Positions 25,639-32,805 of a stretch of DNA of 64,000 bases are shown piece after piece; positions within the stretch are counted from its first letter, which is position 1, and each line of letters starts with the position of its first letter. The notes below the pieces were generated by a model, which was not told where the DNA came from, did not search any database, and was given only the letters and a program-made list of their open reading frames with translations. This DNA comes from Micromonospora matsumotoense. GTDB lineage: Bacteria; Actinomycetota; Actinomycetes; Mycobacteriales; Micromonosporaceae. Position numbers and translations under genes: made by a program. The stretch is taken from contig NZ_FMCU01000007.1 in NCBI RefSeq assembly GCF_900091525.1, positions 62,001 to 126,000 on the forward strand. Direction: 5' to 3'.

Positions 25639-26622
25639 ATGGAACAGCGCAGCTTCGACCGGCTCGGCCGGCAGGTGGGTGTGGTCGGTCTCGGGGCCTG
25701 GCAGCTCGGCGCGGACTGGGGACAGGTCAGCGAGAGCGACGCCCTGGCCGTCCTCGACGCCGCCGTGGAGTCCGGCGTCACCTTCCTCGACACCGCCGAC
25801 GTCTACGGTGACGGCCGCAGCGAGCAGTTGATCGGGCGGTTCCTCCGGGACAACGCCGGGCACGGGCTCACCGTCGCCACCAAGATGGGCCGCCGGGTCG
25901 CGCAGACGCCGCAGGCGTACACCCTCGACAACTTCCGGGCCTGGACCGACCGGTCCCGGGCCAACCTCGACGTGGACACCCTCGACCTGGTGCAGCTGCA
26001 CTGCCCGCCGAGTGAGGTCTTCGCCGACGACCGGGTCTTCGACGGCCTCGACACCCTGGTCGCCGAGAAGCGCATCGCCGGGTACGGGGTCAGCGTCGAG
26101 ACCTGCGACCAGGCGCTCACCGCGATCGCCCGGCCGGGCGTGGCCAGCGTCCAGATCATCCTGAACGCGGTCCGGCTCAAGCCGCTCGACGAGGTGCTGC
26201 CGGCCGCCGCCGCGGCCGGTGTCGGGATCATCGCCCGGGTGCCGCTCGCCAGCGGCCTGCTCTCCGGCCGCTACGACGAGCGGACCACCTTCGCCGCCGA
26301 CGACCACCGCACCTACAACCGGCACGGGGAGAGCTTCGACGTCGGCGAGACCTTCTCCGGCGTCGACTTCGACCTCGGCCTGACCGTGGTCCGTCGGCTC
26401 GCCCCGCTGGTCGGCGACGGGCGCACGATGGCCCAGTTCGCCCTGCGGTGGATCATCGACCAGCCCGGGGTGACCGTGGTCATCCCCGGTGCCCGCAACC
26501 CGGAGCAGGCCCGGGGCAACGCCGCCGCAGCCGGCTCCCCCGCGCTGACGGCGACCGAACTCGACACCGTCCGGTCGGTCTACGACGAGCTCGTCCGGCC
26601 CCGGGTGCACGACCGGTGGTGA
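25639..26622 (+). CDS. aldo/keto reductase
   Basis: 327 residues, a second, unrelated-looking AKR in this window. Catalytic residues: Asp/Tyr in FLDTADVYGDGRSEQ, Lys in VATKMGR, and His in DLVQLHCPP. The NADPH-binding end reads VTVVIPGARNPEQARGNAAA. It resembles the YdhF/general-stress AKR subgroup. Divergent from tam across an 86-base region carrying the palindrome. Confidence 0.93.
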   Translation: MEQRSFDRLGRQVGVVGLGAWQLGADWGQVSESDALAVLDAAVESGVTFLDTADVYGDGRSEQLIGRFLRDNAGHGLTVATKMGRRVAQTPQAYTLDNFRAWTDRSRANLDVDTLDLVQLHCPPSEVFADDRVFDGLDTLVAEKRIAGYGVSVETCDQALTAIARPGVASVQIILNAVRLKPLDEVLPAAAAAGVGIIARVPLASGLLSGRYDERTTFAADDHRTYNRHGESFDVGETFSGVDFDLGLTVVRRLAPLVGDGRTMAQFALRWIIDQPGVTVVIPGARNPEQARGNAAAAGSPALTATELDTVRSVYDELVRPRVHDRW

Positions 26623-26710
26623 GCCACGCCGGCCGGGTCCTCGCGTCGGCGCGGCCCGGCCCGCATCCTGGTGACCGGGTCGGATCGGCCGACCCACGGA
26701 GGGGGGACCG

Positions 26711-26905
26711 GTGAGAGGGTGGCTCACGCTCACCCTGGGGCTGCTGGCCGTGGTGGTCGGTGCCGTCTGGACTGTCCAGGGCCTCGGATACGTCGGCGGC
26801 AGCGTGATGAGCGACCAGCGGTTCTGGGCCGTCGCCGGACCGCTGCTGGTGCTGGCCGGGCTGGTGCTGCTCCGGCGCGGCCTGCGGGCCCGCCGGCTGC
26901 CCTGA
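26711..26905 (+). CDS. small two-helix membrane protein
   Basis: 64 residues from a GTG preceded by GGAGGGG. Two hydrophobic helices, LTLGLLAVVVGAVWTVQGLGY and FWAVAGPLLVLAGLVLLRRG, are joined by a short loop (GGSVMSDQR), with a basic C-terminus. Similar short proteins with a WTVQGLG turn are common in actinobacteria; function unknown. Codon use is typical of the region, which supports a real gene. Confidence 0.75.
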   Translation: MRGWLTLTLGLLAVVVGAVWTVQGLGYVGGSVMSDQRFWAVAGPLLVLAGLVLLRRGLRARRLP

Positions 26906-26932
26906 CCGGGGCACCCGCGCAGGCGATGCGGA

Positions 26933-26963
26933 AAGCCCCGCGTCCTGAGGGGACACGGGGCTT
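26933..26963 (-). terminator. intrinsic terminator of the cold-shock gene
   Basis: Arms 26933-26940 and 26956-26963 form an 8-bp stem, extended by 4 more pairs after one mismatch, with a 5-nt loop. On the minus strand it is followed by TTTCC and lies 55 nt after the cold-shock stop codon. It may also stop transcripts from the small membrane-protein gene. Confidence 0.7.
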
Positions 26964-27018
26964 CTCGTTGATCCGGCTGGCCGGATCACCCGGGCAGGCG
27001 AACGCCCACCGGCTTCGC

Positions 27019-27222
27019 TCAGAGGGGGCGGACCTGCTCGGCCTGCGGACCCTTCTGACCCTGGGCGATCTCGAACTCCACCCGCTGGTTCTCCTCCAGC
27101 GAGCGGTAGCCGCTGGACTGGATCGCCGAGAAGTGGACGAACACGTCAGCACCCCCGCCATCGACGGTGATGAAGCCGAAGCCCTTGTCAGCGTTGAACC
27201 ACTTCACGGTTCCCTGCGCCAT
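27019..27222 (-). CDS. cold-shock domain protein (CspA family)
   Basis: 67 residues. The RNP motifs are clear: KGFGFIT (RNP1) and VFVHFSAI (RNP2), after the usual AQGTVKWFNADKG start. These five-stranded OB-fold proteins bind single-stranded RNA and DNA as chaperones and are often very abundant. Translation is helped by a near-consensus ribosome site. A long A/T-rich leader and a strong terminator flank the gene. Confidence 0.98.
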   Translation of the reverse strand: MAQGTVKWFNADKGFGFITVDGGGADVFVHFSAIQSSGYRSLEENQRVEFEIAQGQKGPQAEQVRPL

Positions 27223-27228
27223 GTGTAT

Positions 27229-27236
27229 CTCCTTCT
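27229..27236 (-). promoter_or_regulatory. strong Shine-Dalgarno of the cold-shock gene
   Basis: AGAAGGAG lies 6 nt before the ATG in the context TTTTAGAAGGAGATACAC, a nearly ideal unstructured ribosome site that is unusual in this GC-rich sequence. It suggests very high expression. Confidence 0.75.
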
Positions 27237-27464
27237 AAAACTGGCGGCCGAGCACGCCGTGCGGCCGATTGGCCGTTTCGAGCAGCGGTGACCCGGGCAG
27301 CCCCCACAGGGGGAAACCACTCCGCGCCAACGCCGTCTCGCAACAGCGGGGATCAGCAAACCACGTGCCCAAAAACTCTGCACAGCCTAATCGACGAAAT
27401 TCTCCGACATGTGACCTGACGGATGCCCGACGCTTGCTGACCGGGTCGGCAAAGCCATGCAAAA
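27237..27464. other. A/T-richer leader and promoter region of the cold-shock gene
   Basis: Together with the terminator and repeat to its right this forms a 389-base gap without a gene. The part next to the cold-shock start is clearly less GC-rich than the surroundings (for example ATTCTCCGACATG and CCAAAAACTCTGCACAG), as expected for a promoter and 5' untranslated region of a cold-shock gene. I see no long conserved cold-box and no small open frame with a ribosome site. Confidence 0.45.
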
Positions 27465-27496
27465 GGCCCCCCGCCCGTCGATGCGTGCGGGGGGCC
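27465..27496 (-). terminator. intrinsic terminator with U-tract
   Basis: A perfect 10-bp stem (27465-27474 with 27487-27496) is followed on the minus strand by TTTTGC. It lies 116 nt after the end of the DUF4235 gene and should end the three-gene membrane operon before the cold-shock promoter. Confidence 0.75.
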
Positions 27497-27583
27497 ACAG
27501 GTCGTCGTCACCGGGCCCGGAGGCCACCGTCGTGACCGGCCGGTGCCACGATCGTGCTGGTTGCTGCCGATGCAGGCCGGGAC

Positions 27584-27608
27584 GGGGCGGGGCGGGGCGG
27601 GGCGGGGC
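27584..27608 (+). repeat. five tandem GGGGC pentamers
   Basis: Five exact copies of GGGGC stand directly beyond the stop codon of the DUF4235 gene. Five runs of four G on the + strand could fold into a G-quadruplex; on the transcript of the minus-strand operon it appears as C-runs. May be simple slippage. Confidence 0.8.
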
Positions 27609-27611
27609 GGA

Positions 27612-27884
27612 TCAGTCGGGCCAGCGCCCGGTCAACCGCCGCACGCCGACCGCGCCGCCCCGGTCCACCGCCGCGCGGACGATCGAGAAGATCGCCCCCT
27701 GCAACGCCGCCGCCGCGAGGATCTCGCCCCAGCGGCGATCCTCGTCGGTCGGGTTGGGCGCCTCGCCGTCACCGGCGGTCGCCTTCCAGACCTGCCGGAA
27801 GATCGCCCCCGCCAACGTGCCCGCCGCCAGTCCCAGCAGCACCCCGACCGGCTTGTACGCGGTCCTGCCGATGCTCTTGCTCAC
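27612..27884 (-). CDS. DUF4235 membrane protein
   Basis: 90 residues. YKPVGVLLGLAAGTLAGAIFRQVWK and the second helix EILAAAALQGAIFSIVRAAVDRG match DUF4235, a small two-helix actinobacterial membrane family. Last of three genes joined by 4-nt overlaps (phage-holin-like, DUF3618, DUF4235), an arrangement repeated across actinomycetes. The function is not known; an envelope role is likely. Confidence 0.88.
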   Translation of the reverse strand: MSKSIGRTAYKPVGVLLGLAAGTLAGAIFRQVWKATAGDGEAPNPTDEDRRWGEILAAAALQGAIFSIVRAAVDRGGAVGVRRLTGRWPD

Positions 27885-28246
27885 CTACGCCTCCCCCGAA
27901 CGATCAACAACACCACCACTGCGGCCACCGCACCGGCCGCTATCGTCGCCCACGGCACCGGATCACGCCGCACCGCCACCGACGTGTCGTGCGCCTGCGC
28001 CCGCGCGAGGCCGACGCCCTGCGCCGCCTGGCCCCGTACCCGGGCCACGGTCAACGCGGTCTGCTCGCGCACCCGCTCCTTCGCCTGCTCCGCCGAGTCC
28101 TTCAACCGGGCCTTGACGTCGGCCTTGGCGGCCAGCATCTCCATGGTCTCGCCCAACTCCACCCGGGTCCGCCGGATCTCCTCGCGGAGCGCCTCGGTGT
28201 CGCCGGACCCGTTGCCGGTTCCGTTGTCGCCTGTCGTGCCGGTCAT
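27881..28246 (-). CDS. DUF3618 membrane protein
   Basis: 121 residues. The N-terminal half matches DUF3618 (ALREEIRRTRVELGETMEML and AAKADVKARLKDSAEQAKERV, an amphipathic, coiled-coil-like helix), and one membrane helix (ATIAAGAVAAVVVLLIVRG) ends the protein with a basic RRR. Start and stop overlap the neighbours by 4 nt, so it is coupled to both. Probably a membrane-tethered coiled coil; partners are likely the two neighbouring proteins. Confidence 0.88.
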   Translation of the reverse strand: MTGTTGDNGTGNGSGDTEALREEIRRTRVELGETMEMLAAKADVKARLKDSAEQAKERVREQTALTVARVRGQAAQGVGLARAQAHDTSVAVRRDPVPWATIAAGAVAAVVVLLIVRGRRR

Positions 28247-28677
28247 GCCCGTCCCCTGTCCTTCACCGCGGCGGCGACGGTGTCCACGTCCGCGCGGACG
28301 CTGCGGACGGTCGCCTCCGGCATCGGGGGGACCGCCTGGCTGACCTGCTTCTTCCCCACCAGGGCGAGCACCCCGGCGATGAGGAAGAGCACCACCGCCA
28401 CGATCAACGCCGCCGCCCAGGCGGGCAGCACCAGGGCCAGCAGCAGGATCGCGGCGGCGACCAGCGCGCCGAGCCCGTACAGGGCCAGCGCCCCGCCCCC
28501 GCCGAAGAGGCCGATCCCGATCCCGGCGTGTTTGCCCTTCTGGGTCAGCTCCGCCCGGGCCAGGGCCAACTCGTCCCGGACCAGTCGGGAGACCTGCTCG
28601 GTGGCCCGCTGCACCAGTTCGGCGGTGGACGGCTCGCTCCCGGTCCGGGGCGTACGGTGGTTCGCGACGTCAGCCAT
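28243..28677 (-). CDS. phage-holin-family membrane protein (Phage_holin_3_6-like)
   Basis: 144 residues with a strong ribosome site (AAAGGAGG) upstream. STAELVQRATEQVSRLVRDELALARAEL is the family start (given as two parts: STAELVQRATEQVSRLV and RDELALARAEL), followed by two adjacent membrane helices (GIGLFGGGGALALYGLGALVA and LVLPAWAAALIVAVVLFLIA). Despite the family name this is a chromosomal envelope protein of actinobacteria, not a phage lysis gene; no phage genes are nearby. First gene of its operon. Confidence 0.87.
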   Translation of the reverse strand: MADVANHRTPRTGSEPSTAELVQRATEQVSRLVRDELALARAELTQKGKHAGIGIGLFGGGGALALYGLGALVAAAILLLALVLPAWAAALIVAVVLFLIAGVLALVGKKQVSQAVPPMPEATVRSVRADVDTVAAAVKDRGRA

Positions 28678-28810
28678 GCTGTCCTCCTTTCGTCATCACC
28701 GCGCTGTATGCCCGGAGCCGCCGTCCGTCAATCCTGCGCACGGTGACCAACCACATCTGACCCCAGGTCGGGCCGGGACGTCCGGCGAAACGCGGAAGCG
28801 GGACCGACGA

Positions 28811-28839
28811 AGCCCCCGCGACCATGGGTCACGAGGGCT
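28811..28839 (-). terminator. hairpin after mechanosensitive channel gene
   Basis: An 11-bp stem with two C-A mismatches (28811-28823 with 28827-28839) and an ATG triloop lies 53 nt beyond the channel stop codon and upstream of the holin-like operon. Confidence 0.5.
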
Positions 28840-28891
28840 CGGCACGACCCGGCGGACGTCGACGGGCCGGTCGGCGGGGCTCCCCGGCGGC

Positions 28892-30130
28892 TCAGCGGCG
28901 CGGGTCGGCGCTCGGGTCGGCGTCAACGACGAGGGTGTCGCCCCGGGCATCCGGGGCGGGGCCGACGAAGGCCTCGCTGCGGGCGTCGCCGTCGTGGCTG
29001 CCGCCGAAGACCCGGGCGTCGTCGGGCAGCTCGCCGTCGGAGCGACGGCTGGCCGGCTGGCGCGGCTGCACCCACTGCCAGGGCAGGCTGCCGGAGGAGT
29101 CACCCAGCTCGGTACGGGTCCGGGGCAGCGCGGTGGGGCGGTGGTCGCGGACCCAACCGACCAGGTGCTCCCGCACCAGGCACCGCAGGTCCCACAGGCT
29201 GCCCGCGTCGGCGGCGCTGACCAGGGCCCGGACCTTCACCGCACCACCGGTGGCGTCGGTGACCTGCAACACGCAGACCCGGCCGTTCCACAGCTCGGTG
29301 CCCTCGACCAGCCGGCGCAGCTCCTCCCGCATCGACTGCACCGGGATCGACCAGTCGAGGTCGAACTCGGCGGTGCCGAGCACCGCCGCCTCGGTCCTGG
29401 TCCAGTTCTGGAACGGCGTGCTGGTGAAGTACGAGGTGGGCAGGATCAGCCGCCGGTCGTCCCAGATCTGGACCACCACGTAGCTGAGCGTCAGCTCCTC
29501 GATCCGGCCCCACTCCCCCTCGACCACCACCACGTCGTCGAGGCGTACCGCGTCGCTGAAGGCGAGTTGGAGACCGGCGATGACGTTGCCGAGCAGGCTC
29601 TGCGCGGCCAGCGCGGCGACCACACCGACCACACCGGCGCTGGTGAGCACGCCCGCGCCGATGCCCCGTACGGCGGGGAAGGTCATCAGCATCACGCCGA
29701 CGGCCAGCACCACGATCACCACTATGGTCAACCGGCGCAGCAGCACCACCTGGGTCCGCACCCGGCGGGCGTGCCGGTTGTCGGGCATGTCCACCCGCAG
29801 GAACCGGGCGAGCGCGGTGTCCTCCGCCACCACCAGCAGCGCGGCGACCAGCCAGGCCATCGCGGCGACCACGCCCAGCACCAGGGTGTGCAGCACAGCC
29901 TGCCGCCATCCGGTGCCGACCGCGTATCCGGTGGTCCACCGGACCGCGAACTGGACGGCCATCACGGTGCCGGCGACCTGGAACGGCCGATGCACGTGCG
30001 CGGTCAACTCGGTCATCAGGTGGGACCGGCGGCCGAGCCGCCGGATCACCCGGTGTACCACCTCGACGAGCAACAGAGCGATCGCCGCCGCGGTGGCCGC
30101 GGCGGCGATCGTCTCGAGGTAGTCCTGCAC
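28892..30130 (-). CDS. mechanosensitive ion channel (MscS family)
   Basis: 412 residues from a GTG with GGAGGGAG 8 nt upstream. About four membrane helices precede the MscS pore helix GVVAALAAQSLLGNVIAGL, which has the usual alternating Gly/Ala packing, and the beta domain with SDAVRLDDVVVVEGEWGRIEE and LILPTSYF. It should open under membrane tension to release solutes on osmotic downshift. The C-terminal 70 residues are an Asp/Arg-rich disordered tail. The upstream neighbour is a DUF1206 protein on the same strand. Confidence 0.93.
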   Translation of the reverse strand: MQDYLETIAAAATAAAIALLLVEVVHRVIRRLGRRSHLMTELTAHVHRPFQVAGTVMAVQFAVRWTTGYAVGTGWRQAVLHTLVLGVVAAMAWLVAALLVVAEDTALARFLRVDMPDNRHARRVRTQVVLLRRLTIVVIVVLAVGVMLMTFPAVRGIGAGVLTSAGVVGVVAALAAQSLLGNVIAGLQLAFSDAVRLDDVVVVEGEWGRIEELTLSYVVVQIWDDRRLILPTSYFTSTPFQNWTRTEAAVLGTAEFDLDWSIPVQSMREELRRLVEGTELWNGRVCVLQVTDATGGAVKVRALVSAADAGSLWDLRCLVREHLVGWVRDHRPTALPRTRTELGDSSGSLPWQWVQPRQPASRRSDGELPDDARVFGGSHDGDARSEAFVGPAPDARGDTLVVDADPSADPRR

Positions 30131-30210
30131 GTGGTTGTCTCCCTCCGGCCGAGCTGATCCCATTCGGGCAAAGGCCCAATGGTGCCCGGCGTTTCCGGTA
30201 TCGACCAGGC

Positions 30211-31032
30211 TCAGATCTTCCGGAACCGGGACTGGAAGAAGCAGTAGACCCCGAACGCGGCGATGCCGAGCGCCATCAACGCCAGGATGAACGGCCCGTA
30301 CGGCTGGTCGCGCAGGGTACGCAGCGCGGCGTCCAGACCACGCGCCTTCTCCGGGTCGTAGTTGATCGCGGCGACCACGATCAGCAGACCGGCGACGGCG
30401 AACACCGCGCCCCGGGCGATGTAACCGGCCATGCCGAGCCGGCGGGTCAACTGCCGGGTCTTGCCGTTCATCTCGTTGGTCTTCAGGTTCCGCTCGAACT
30501 TCTTCTTGTAGCCGTAGATCATCATGCCGATGCCGACGGCGGCGAGCACCAGGCCGGCGAGGCCGACCAGCCAGCGACCGCCGCTGGAGGCCATCAGCTT
30601 CTCGCTGAACTGCTCCTGCTGGTCGGCGCTGTTGGAGCTGGCGTCCTGGACCACCTGGATCGAGGTCCAGGCGAGCCAGAGGAAGACGACGGTACGCACG
30701 CCCGAGGCGATCCGCTCGAAGAGGCGTTCCTTGCCCCGCTTCGCGTGGTGGCCCACGGCCGCCTCCAGGGCCTGCCAGATGGCCATCGCGATCAGGCCGA
30801 CGGCCATCGCGATCAGCAGGAACTTGCCCATCGGCTGGGCGCCCAGGGCGCGCAGGGCGCCGTTCTGGTTGCCCTCCTCGCCGGAGTTGGAGAAGGCGAT
30901 CTGGAGGATGACCCAGGCGAAGAGGAGGTGCACGATCCCGTAGCCGATGAAACCGGCCCGGGCGAGGAGTTCCAGCCAGCGGCTGTCCGCGGTACGGGCA
31001 GCGGTGGCTTCGGCGTTCCGGGTGAGTGACAT
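30211..31032 (-). CDS. DUF1206 integral membrane protein
   Basis: 273 residues. Three repeats of the DUF1206 unit, each with two membrane helices, can be read: FIGYGIVHLLFAWVILQIAF, WLVGLAGLVLAAVGIGMMIYG and GYIARGAVFAVAGLLIVVAA mark their starts. Typical length for the family; function unknown. The ATG is preceded by GGAG held in a small inverted repeat, which could modulate translation. It probably shares a transcript with the MscS gene 80 nt downstream. Confidence 0.9.
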   Translation of the reverse strand: MSLTRNAEATAARTADSRWLELLARAGFIGYGIVHLLFAWVILQIAFSNSGEEGNQNGALRALGAQPMGKFLLIAMAVGLIAMAIWQALEAAVGHHAKRGKERLFERIASGVRTVVFLWLAWTSIQVVQDASSNSADQQEQFSEKLMASSGGRWLVGLAGLVLAAVGIGMMIYGYKKKFERNLKTNEMNGKTRQLTRRLGMAGYIARGAVFAVAGLLIVVAAINYDPEKARGLDAALRTLRDQPYGPFILALMALGIAAFGVYCFFQSRFRKI

Positions 31033-31041
31033 GGCGCCACA

Positions 31042-31059
31042 ATCTCCGTTTGCGGAGAT
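31042..31059 (-). promoter_or_regulatory. inverted repeat covering the DUF1206 ribosome site
   Basis: ATCTCCG and CGGAGAT are 7-bp arms around a 4-nt loop. The arm nearer the gene contains the GGAG that serves as ribosome site, 10 nt before the ATG, so folding would hide it. This could be an operator or an RNA switch; nothing further supports either. Confidence 0.4.
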
Positions 31060-31090
31060 CCCCAAACGTGGTGTGACCGGGTCGGGCGGG

Positions 31091-31453
31091 TCAGCCGCCG
31101 GCGTTGCGCGCCACCCGGATCTGGACCTGCTGGTCGGTGACGCTGTCCAGGGTCACCGCGAAGCCGCCCACCTCGGCCGCCTGCTGGCCGATGGTGAGGG
31201 AGAGCTGCTCCCCGGCCACCTCGACGGTCACCTGGTCACCCTGCGCACCGATCAGCTTCGCCTCCACCCCGAGGATGGAGGCGCTGGCGTCGACACCCCG
31301 GTCGAAGGTGACCGTGCAGGCGTCCAGCGCGCAGTCCGTGTCGGCGCCGTCGGAGCTGCATCCGGCCAGCACGGCCACGCCGAGCGCCAGGCCGGCCAGC
31401 AGGCCGGCGGTCCGACGGAGGGGGGTGGGGGCGGTGGCGCTTCGCTTCGTCAC
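31091..31453 (-). CDS. predicted small lipoprotein
   Basis: 120 residues from a GTG (TKRSATAPTPLRR), with a signal peptide and lipobox ending VLAGC (Cys near residue 35). The mature part has two cysteines (TDCALDACTV), possibly a disulfide, and a beta-rich end that includes GEQLSLTIGQQAAEVGGFAV. I do not recognise a family. It stands alone, divergent from the aminotransferase gene. Confidence 0.78.
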   Translation of the reverse strand: MTKRSATAPTPLRRTAGLLAGLALGVAVLAGCSSDGADTDCALDACTVTFDRGVDASASILGVEAKLIGAQGDQVTVEVAGEQLSLTIGQQAAEVGGFAVTLDSVTDQQVQIRVARNAGG

Positions 31454-31535
31454 CCCACCAAGGGTACGAGACGCGGCCCAGCCCGCCACCCGGGTGGATC
31501 TTCGGGCCGGTGGCGGGCGGGCTAGGGTCCCGGGA

Positions 31536-32762
31536 ATGCCGATCGACATCACCCGGACCCGGGCCGCGTACCCCGCGCTCGCCGAGGGCTTCGCCCACTT
31601 CGACGGTGCCGGCGGCACCCAGACCCCGCAGTCGGTGATCGACGCGGTGGCCGACGCCATGCGCCTCGCGGTCGGCAACCGCAGCACCGCCTCCGTGCCC
31701 GGCCGGCGCTCGCTGGAGCTGGTGACGCAGGCCCGCGCGGCGGTGGCCGACCTGCTCGGTGCCGTGCCGGACGGGGTGGTGCTGGGGTCGAGCGCGACCA
31801 CGCTGACCAACACCCTGGCCCGGACGCTCGGTGCCGGCTGGCGGCCGGGCGACGAGGTGGTGGTCTCCCGGCTCGACCACGACGCCAACGTGCGGCCCTG
31901 GGTGCAGGCGGCCGAGGCGGCGGGGGCGACCGTCCGCTGGGCCGAGTTCGACCCGGCCAGCGGCGAACTGCCCGCCGCCCAGTTCGCCGACCTGGTCGGC
32001 GATCGGACCCGGCTGGTCGCGGTGACCGCCGGCAGCAACGCCACCGGCACGATGCCGGACGTGGCGGCGATCGCCGCGACGGCGCACGCGGCCGGCGCGC
32101 TGGTCTGCGTGGACGGGGTGCACTCGGTGCCGCACGGTCCGACCGACCTGGCCGCCTCGGGTGCCGACTTCCTGGTCACCAGCGCCTACAAGTGGTCCGG
32201 TCCGCACCTGGCGGCGATGGTGGCCGACCCGGCCCGCTGGGCGGAGCTGCGCCCGGCCAAGCTGATCCCTTCCTCCGACGCGGTGCCCGACCGGTTCGAG
32301 GCCGGCACCCCGAGCTTCCCGCTGCTCGCCGGGATGGCCGCCGCCGTCGACCACCTGGCCGGGCTGGACCCGGCGGCCACCGGTGACCGCCGGTCCCGGA
32401 TCCGCGCGGGGCTCACCGCCGCCCAGGCGTACGAGGAATCGGTCTTCGCCCGGCTGCGCGACGGACTGGCCGACCTGCCCACGGTGACCGTCCAGCCGGC
32501 CGGCGCACGGCGCTGCCCGACGGTGTCGTTCCGGCTGGCCGGGTGGACACCGGCCGGGCTGGCGACCGCGCTGGGCGCGGCCGGGCTCTGCCTGTCCAGC
32601 GGTGACTACTACGCCTACGAGTATTTCCAGGCGCTCGGCCTACGCGACAGTGGTGGGGCGGTCCGGGCGAGCGTCTACCACTACAACACGGTCGACGAGG
32701 TGGACCGACTGCTCGCCGAGCTGGATCGGCTGGCCGCCCGGAGGGAACAGCCGGTCGGCTGA
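31536..32762 (+). CDS. PLP-dependent class V aminotransferase (cysteine-desulfurase-like)
   Basis: 408 residues. The fold-type I pattern is plain: FAHFDGAGGTQTPQSV at the front, VLGSSATTLTNTLARTLG, CVDGVHSVPHGPTDLAASGAD, and the PLP lysine in TSAYKWSGPH. This is the CsdA/NifS-like VC1184-type subfamily, with a Y-rich end (SSGDYYAYEYFQALGL). It may release sulfur from cysteine or use other amino acids. It lacks the canonical C-terminal Cys-containing loop with RSGHHC seen in SufS, so a desulfurase role is uncertain. Confidence 0.87.
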   Translation: MPIDITRTRAAYPALAEGFAHFDGAGGTQTPQSVIDAVADAMRLAVGNRSTASVPGRRSLELVTQARAAVADLLGAVPDGVVLGSSATTLTNTLARTLGAGWRPGDEVVVSRLDHDANVRPWVQAAEAAGATVRWAEFDPASGELPAAQFADLVGDRTRLVAVTAGSNATGTMPDVAAIAATAHAAGALVCVDGVHSVPHGPTDLAASGADFLVTSAYKWSGPHLAAMVADPARWAELRPAKLIPSSDAVPDRFEAGTPSFPLLAGMAAAVDHLAGLDPAATGDRRSRIRAGLTAAQAYEESVFARLRDGLADLPTVTVQPAGARRCPTVSFRLAGWTPAGLATALGAAGLCLSSGDYYAYEYFQALGLRDSGGAVRASVYHYNTVDEVDRLLAELDRLAARREQPVG

Positions 32763-32805
32763 GCCACCCGGTCCGGGCGGTCCGACGGGTGACCGGGAGG
32801 GGCCG

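Noticed and set aside
28243..28677. Prophage lysis gene (holin-like name)
   Set aside because: The family is chromosomal in actinobacteria and coupled to DUF3618/DUF4235; no phage genes are nearby.
27554..30157. 867-residue plus-strand frame across the DUF4235/DUF3618/holin genes and the MscS gene
   Set aside because: His/Arg/Pro-rich antisense shadow; real genes lie on the minus strand.
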